From JAABQT01 sp035459025 (GTDB lineage Bacteria > Pseudomonadota > Gammaproteobacteria > Burkholderiales > SG8-39), in assembly GCA_035459025.1 (NCBI GenBank), contig DATHYT010000013.1:30439-94438 (forward strand): DNA of 64,000 nt, written 5' to 3'. This document shows positions 60,465-64,000 of the stretch, in pieces. Each line of letters starts with the position of its first letter. The stretch's first letter is position 1. The translations under genes were made by a program, and so were the position numbers. The notes under the pieces were generated by a model. That model searched no databases. It worked only from the letters and a program-made list of their open reading frames with translations, and was not told where the DNA came from.

Positions 60465-61592
60465 ATGGCGAAACGCGATTTCTACGAAGTACTGGGCGTC
60501 AACCGGGACGCATCGGCGGACGACATCCGCAAGGCGTACCGCAAGCTCGCCATGAAGTGGCACCCGGACCGCAATCCGGACAACCCCAAGGCCGAGGACC
60601 ACTTCAAGGAGGCGCAGGAAGCCTACGACGTGCTCTCGGACGCGAAGAAGCGCGCCGCCTACGACCAGTTCGGCCATGCCGGCGTCGACCCCCAGGCGGG
60701 CATGGGCGCGGCGGGCGCCGCCGGCGGCTTCACGGGCTTTGGCGACATCTTCAACGACATCTTCGGCGACATCTTCGGCGGCGGCCGCGGCGGACGCTCC
60801 GGCGTATTTCGCGGCGCCGACTTGCGCTACAACCTCGAGATCACGCTGGAGCAGGCGGCGCACGGGTTCGAAACGCGCATTCGCATCCCGTCCATGGCGC
60901 CGTGCGAGACCTGCCAGGGCAGCGGCGCACGGCCCGGCAGCCAGCCGCAGACCTGCCCCACGTGCCGCGGTGCCGGTCAGGTGCGCGTGTCGCAGGGGCC
61001 GTTCTCGATCGCGCAGACCTGCCCGCGCTGTCACGGCGCCGGCAGGATCATCCCCAATCCCTGCACGACCTGCAGCGGCAGCGGGCGCATCAAGCAGCAG
61101 AAGACCCTGTCGGTGAAGATTCCCGCGGGCGTGGACGAGGGCGACCGTGTGCGCCTGTCCGGCGAAGGCGAGCCCGGCGTGAATGGCGGCCCCGCCGGCG
61201 ACCTGTACGTGCAGGTGCACATCAAGCCGCATCCGGTGTTCCAGCGCGACCACGACGACCTGCACTGCGAAATGCCGATCTCCATCACCACGGCGGCGCT
61301 CGGCGGCGACATCGAGATTCCCACGCTGGACGGGTCGGCGCGCATCCGCGTACCCGCCGAGAGCCAGACCGGGAAGACCTTCCGCCTGCGCAGCAAGGGC
61401 ATCAAAGGCGTGCGCAGCCACGAGGCCGGGGACTTGTTCTGCCACGTCGTGGTGGAGACGCCGGTCAACCTGACGTCGCGGCAGAAGGAACTGCTGAAGG
61501 AGTTCGCCGGCATCAGCGAACAGGACGTCGCGCGCCACAATCCGCGCAGCAAGTCTTGGCTGGAGAAGGTGAAGGAGTTCTTCGAGGGCTAG
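60465..61592 (+). CDS. dnaJ: Co-chaperone DnaJ
   Basis: DnaJ delivers clients to DnaK and stimulates its ATPase. The 375-residue protein has the J domain with H33-P34-D35 and a Gly/Phe-rich region. Its zinc-finger domain has four CxxCxGxG repeats (CETCQGSG, CPTCRGAG, CPRCHGAG, CTTCSGSG). Two C-terminal beta domains follow. It completes the grpE-dnaK-dnaJ cluster. Confidence 0.98.
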   Translation: MAKRDFYEVLGVNRDASADDIRKAYRKLAMKWHPDRNPDNPKAEDHFKEAQEAYDVLSDAKKRAAYDQFGHAGVDPQAGMGAAGAAGGFTGFGDIFNDIFGDIFGGGRGGRSGVFRGADLRYNLEITLEQAAHGFETRIRIPSMAPCETCQGSGARPGSQPQTCPTCRGAGQVRVSQGPFSIAQTCPRCHGAGRIIPNPCTTCSGSGRIKQQKTLSVKIPAGVDEGDRVRLSGEGEPGVNGGPAGDLYVQVHIKPHPVFQRDHDDLHCEMPISITTAALGGDIEIPTLDGSARIRVPAESQTGKTFRLRSKGIKGVRSHEAGDLFCHVVVETPVNLTSRQKELLKEFAGISEQDVARHNPRSKSWLEKVKEFFEG

Positions 61593-61661
61593 CCGAGGAT
61601 TGGCGTCCCTACGGGACCCCCTGCTAGACTCGCGGTATCAATCGCCGGGGAGGCAACACCC

Positions 61662-62984
61662 ATGAAGCGCACGATCGGCCGGCTCCTGCTCGGTTTCACG
61701 CTTCTATGCGCCAGCCTCAACGCCACTGCGGATGCCGTGACGGACCGCGCCCGAGCCCTGCTCGAGCGAAAGGACGCCGTGGCTGCCTACGCGCTGCTGG
61801 CGCCGCTCGAGCCCCAGCGTGCCGGTGACCCGGAGTTCGACTATCTGCTCGGCATTGCCGCGCTGGACGCGGGCGATCCGGAACGGGCGGTGTTCGCGCT
61901 GGAGCGCGTGCTGGCGCTGCAACCGGGGAACCTGCAGGCGCGCGCGGAAATCGCGCGCGCGTACTTCCAGATCGGCGAGCACAACACCGCGAAGCGTGAA
62001 TTCGAGACCGTGCGCGCGGGGAGCGTTCCTGCCGAGGTCCGCGAAACGATCGATCGTTTCCTATCGGCGATCGAGTCGGCGCGCAGCCGGCGGTTCAATG
62101 CGTACGTCGAGGTCGGCTTCGGCCACGACACCAATGTGAACAGTGCCACGGCGCAGTCGCAGGTTGCCGTGCCATTCTTCGGGGGTGCCATCGTACAACT
62201 TGCCCCGGGCTCGACGCGCCTCAAGGACGAATTCGGAGTACTGTCCGCGGGCCTTTCTTTTGGCAACGACCTGGGCAGGAATTGGTCGCTGGTGGGCAGC
62301 GCCTCTTACAACGGCAAGTACAACAATGAACAGTCCCAGTTCGACACCGGCACGCTTGACGGCGCGCTCGGACTGCGCTGGTCCAGCGGCAGCGACACCG
62401 TGACGGGCGCCATGCAACTGCAACGCTACAGCGTGGACGGCGATAGCTTCCGCGAAAGCACCGGCGGCGTCATGCAGTGGCAGCACAACTACAGCCGGAC
62501 CAGCCAGGTATCGCTATACGCGCAGCACGCGCAACTGAAGTATCCGGACGCCTCACAGAGCATTCGCGACGCCAAGCGCAGCATCGTCGGTATGGCGACG
62601 GCACAGGCTCTGGCCGGCCGGACCGCGCCCGTCGTGTTTGCGAGCATCTACGCCGGCGAGGAGAAGGAGGAGGCCCAGGGCGTCCCGCACCTTGGCCACA
62701 AGCCGATCGGCGTCCGCGTCGGCGGCCAATGGCGACTCGGGCCGGGAGTGCACTTGTCCGCCAGCGCCTCGATGGAACGGCGGCGCCATGGGGGCGTCGA
62801 CCCCCTGTTCTTCGTCGAGCGCGAAGATACCCAGTTCGACGCCTCTATCGGGCTTACCTACACGCTCGGCTCGACGAAATGGTCGATGCGTCCGCAGCTG
62901 AACATCACGGACAACGACTCCAACATCGATATCTACGCATTCCGCCGTACCGTCGCGCAACTCAGCCTGCGGCGCGATTTCTAG
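61662..62984 (+). CDS. TPR plus outer-membrane beta-barrel protein, Slam-like (type XI secretion candidate)
   Basis: The 440-residue precursor has a signal peptide (MKRTIGRLLLGFTLLCASLNATA) and two to three TPR-like helical repeats (about 28-140; FDYLLGIAALDAGDPERAVFALERVLALQPGN). The remaining 295 residues are beta-rich with alternating aromatic strands, begin with RFNAYVEVGFGHDTNVN and end in the C-terminal phenylalanine expected of barrels (LSLRRDF). This N-terminal TPR and C-terminal DUF560-type barrel layout is that of Slam proteins, which carry lipoproteins or soluble cargo across the outer membrane. It is followed 21 bases later by a secreted FecR-domain protein. The Slam assignment rests on architecture and motif recognition, not on a search; another TPR-porin family is possible. 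Confidence 0.65.
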   Translation: MKRTIGRLLLGFTLLCASLNATADAVTDRARALLERKDAVAAYALLAPLEPQRAGDPEFDYLLGIAALDAGDPERAVFALERVLALQPGNLQARAEIARAYFQIGEHNTAKREFETVRAGSVPAEVRETIDRFLSAIESARSRRFNAYVEVGFGHDTNVNSATAQSQVAVPFFGGAIVQLAPGSTRLKDEFGVLSAGLSFGNDLGRNWSLVGSASYNGKYNNEQSQFDTGTLDGALGLRWSSGSDTVTGAMQLQRYSVDGDSFRESTGGVMQWQHNYSRTSQVSLYAQHAQLKYPDASQSIRDAKRSIVGMATAQALAGRTAPVVFASIYAGEEKEEAQGVPHLGHKPIGVRVGGQWRLGPGVHLSASASMERRRHGGVDPLFFVEREDTQFDASIGLTYTLGSTKWSMRPQLNITDNDSNIDIYAFRRTVAQLSLRRDF

Positions 62985-63005
62985 GGACTCGCCAGGAGCT
63001 CCGCC

Positions 63006-64000
63006 ATGAAACCCACTCTGTTCAGACTCTGTTCTCGCGGCGCATTGTTGGCGATCGTTTCGGCGGCATTCGCCAATTCTGCGTTCGCCGCCACCGCCGG
63101 TCGGGTGGATTTCGTTTTCGGCGACGCGGCCTTGCGCGGCTCGAGCGGCCAGGAGCGCCCGCTTGCGCGTGGCGTGGAAGTCATGGACGGCGACACGCTG
63201 ATTACGCGAAACGGCCGCGCACAGATCCGCTTCACCGACGGCGCCTACGTATCGCTGCAGCCGAACACCGAGTTCGGCGTGCGCGAGTACCGCTATGACG
63301 GAAAGGCGGACGGCACTGAGCGCGGATTCTTCGCGCTCCTGCGCGGTGCGATGCGCACCGTCACCGGCGCTATCGGCCGCCTCAATAGGAACGCCTACCA
63401 GGTACGTACACCTACCGCCACCGTGGGCATCCGCGGCACCGGCGGCTTGATCGAGATCCTGCCGGATATGGCCACGTTGATTCGCGGCTCGAGCGGCATC
63501 TGGATTCTGACCAACCCGGCGGGGCAGATCGACGTGCCGGCGGGAACTTCGGGCATTGCGCCGCCCGATCCCAAGGAACCGCCCAAGCCGACCGATCAGC
63601 GGCCGTCCGCGCCACCGCCGCCGCAGGTGTCGGATCCGACGTTCAGGCAAAGCGACGAGACGACGGCGAGCGGGGAGGCATGCGTCATCACCGCGACGTG
63701 CGACTCGCTGGCGTCGCCGCCATTGGTGTCGGGGCCGGGGTATCACGTGAGCTTTGCGTGGGGCGGCAATACCGATCAGTGGCAAATCGGCAGTAGCGGT
63801 AGCCCGACAAATATGACGTTTAACGGGTCAAGTCAGCTCACCGCCTGGACCGATCAGTCCGGCACCAGCTCGTTTTCAGGGACCCACGTGGAGGGCGGTT
63901 CGGCTGCTGGCATAGTCGCTTGGGGCCGGTGGATCGGCTCAGCAACCGTCGCCCCGTCAGGCCAGACTCTTACCTTCGGATCCAATGAGGGCTATCACTA
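63006..64000 (+). CDS. Secreted FecR-domain protein (3' end beyond window)
   Basis: From the ATG at 63006 the frame is open for 331 codons to the edge. A signal peptidase I signal (MKPTLFRLCSRGALLAIVSAAFANSAFA, before ATAG) is followed by a FecR domain (about 32-170: GVEVMDGDTLITRNGRAQIRFTDGAYVSL in halves, RTPTATVGIRGTGG). A proline-rich linker (about 185-205) follows, then a glycine- and aromatic-rich beta-type region (AWGGNTDQW, VAWGRWIGSATV). It has no lipobox and no membrane segment, so it is not a classical FecR anti-sigma regulator. Its position behind a Slam-like barrel suggests secreted cargo; that is inference. The bases near the end are more AT-rich than the rest. Confidence 0.8.
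   Translation, partial: MKPTLFRLCSRGALLAIVSAAFANSAFAATAGRVDFVFGDAALRGSSGQERPLARGVEVMDGDTLITRNGRAQIRFTDGAYVSLQPNTEFGVREYRYDGKADGTERGFFALLRGAMRTVTGAIGRLNRNAYQVRTPTATVGIRGTGGLIEILPDMATLIRGSSGIWILTNPAGQIDVPAGTSGIAPPDPKEPPKPTDQRPSAPPPPQVSDPTFRQSDETTASGEACVITATCDSLASPPLVSGPGYHVSFAWGGNTDQWQIGSSGSPTNMTFNGSSQLTAWTDQSGTSSFSGTHVEGGSAAGIVAWGRWIGSATVAPSGQTLTFGSNEGYH

Noticed and set aside
61602..61620. Hairpin GGCGTCCC-TAC-GGGACCCC after dnaJ as a terminator
   Set aside because: Seven of eight pairs form but no T-tract follows, so it is weak evidence for a terminator.

Overview
The window is GC-rich chromosomal DNA whose gene order and protein sequences point to a betaproteobacterium. The signs are secG - tRNA-Leu(GAG) - nuoA-to-nuoN, glmM-folP-ftsH-rlmE-(yhbY)-greA-carB-carA-dapB-bamE-fur-recN-nadK-hrcA-hemH, and grpE-dnaK-dnaJ. 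These are housekeeping blocks whose relative order is familiar from that class. I cannot name a genus from the sequence.

Layout. 1-1303: the end of greB (minus strand, cut by the window edge) and a divergent membrane-anchored ankyrin protein. 1346-4174: a B12-dependent (class II) ribonucleotide reductase with a strong LexA-type box just upstream. 4171-18719: a complete 14-gene complex I operon (nuoA-N, minus strand) that ends in a NUDIX hydrolase gene. 18723-19949: tRNA-Leu(GAG), secG and tpiA. 19979-24599: an E. coli-type fumarate reductase operon frdABCD continuing into a UbiE-like methyltransferase and an unknown helical protein, with an FNR-like palindrome at its head. 24662-28282: pstSCAB (no phoU next to it) behind a Pho box. 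28400-30174: an arsenic cluster arsR-arsI-acr3. 30215-42030: glmM, folP, ftsH, rlmE, yhbY, greA, carB, carA, dapB, bamE and fur, with a carA promoter and attenuator-like hairpin. 42027-46530: recN, nadK, hrcA and hemH. 46508-57624: a type IV pilus chemotaxis (Pil-Chp) operon pilG-pilH-pilI-[periplasmic binding protein]-pilJ-chpA that continues into a Ser/Thr kinase fused to a cyclic-nucleotide-binding domain and a small exported protein. 57847-61592: grpE-dnaK-dnaJ behind a sigma-32-like promoter. 61662-64000: a TPR plus beta-barrel outer-membrane protein (Slam-like) followed by a FecR-domain secreted protein that runs off the right edge.

How the parts fit. Most of the window is core metabolism: NADH oxidation, carbamoyl phosphate, lysine and cell-wall precursors, folate, protein quality control, iron regulation and heme. 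Four accessory blocks are set into this backbone: the frd module (anaerobic quinol oxidation, possibly with its own quinone-modifying methyltransferase), the arsenic cluster beside the phosphate/arsenate importer, the expanded Pil-Chp operon, and the Slam-like/FecR pair. The last two, and the frd module, hold the most interesting open questions. Control elements that can be read directly include a LexA box (nrdJ), a Pho box (pstS), a Fur box lying over the fur and bamE start codons, an ArsR-type operator, a sigma-32 promoter (grpE), and a sigma-70 promoter plus intrinsic terminator before carA.
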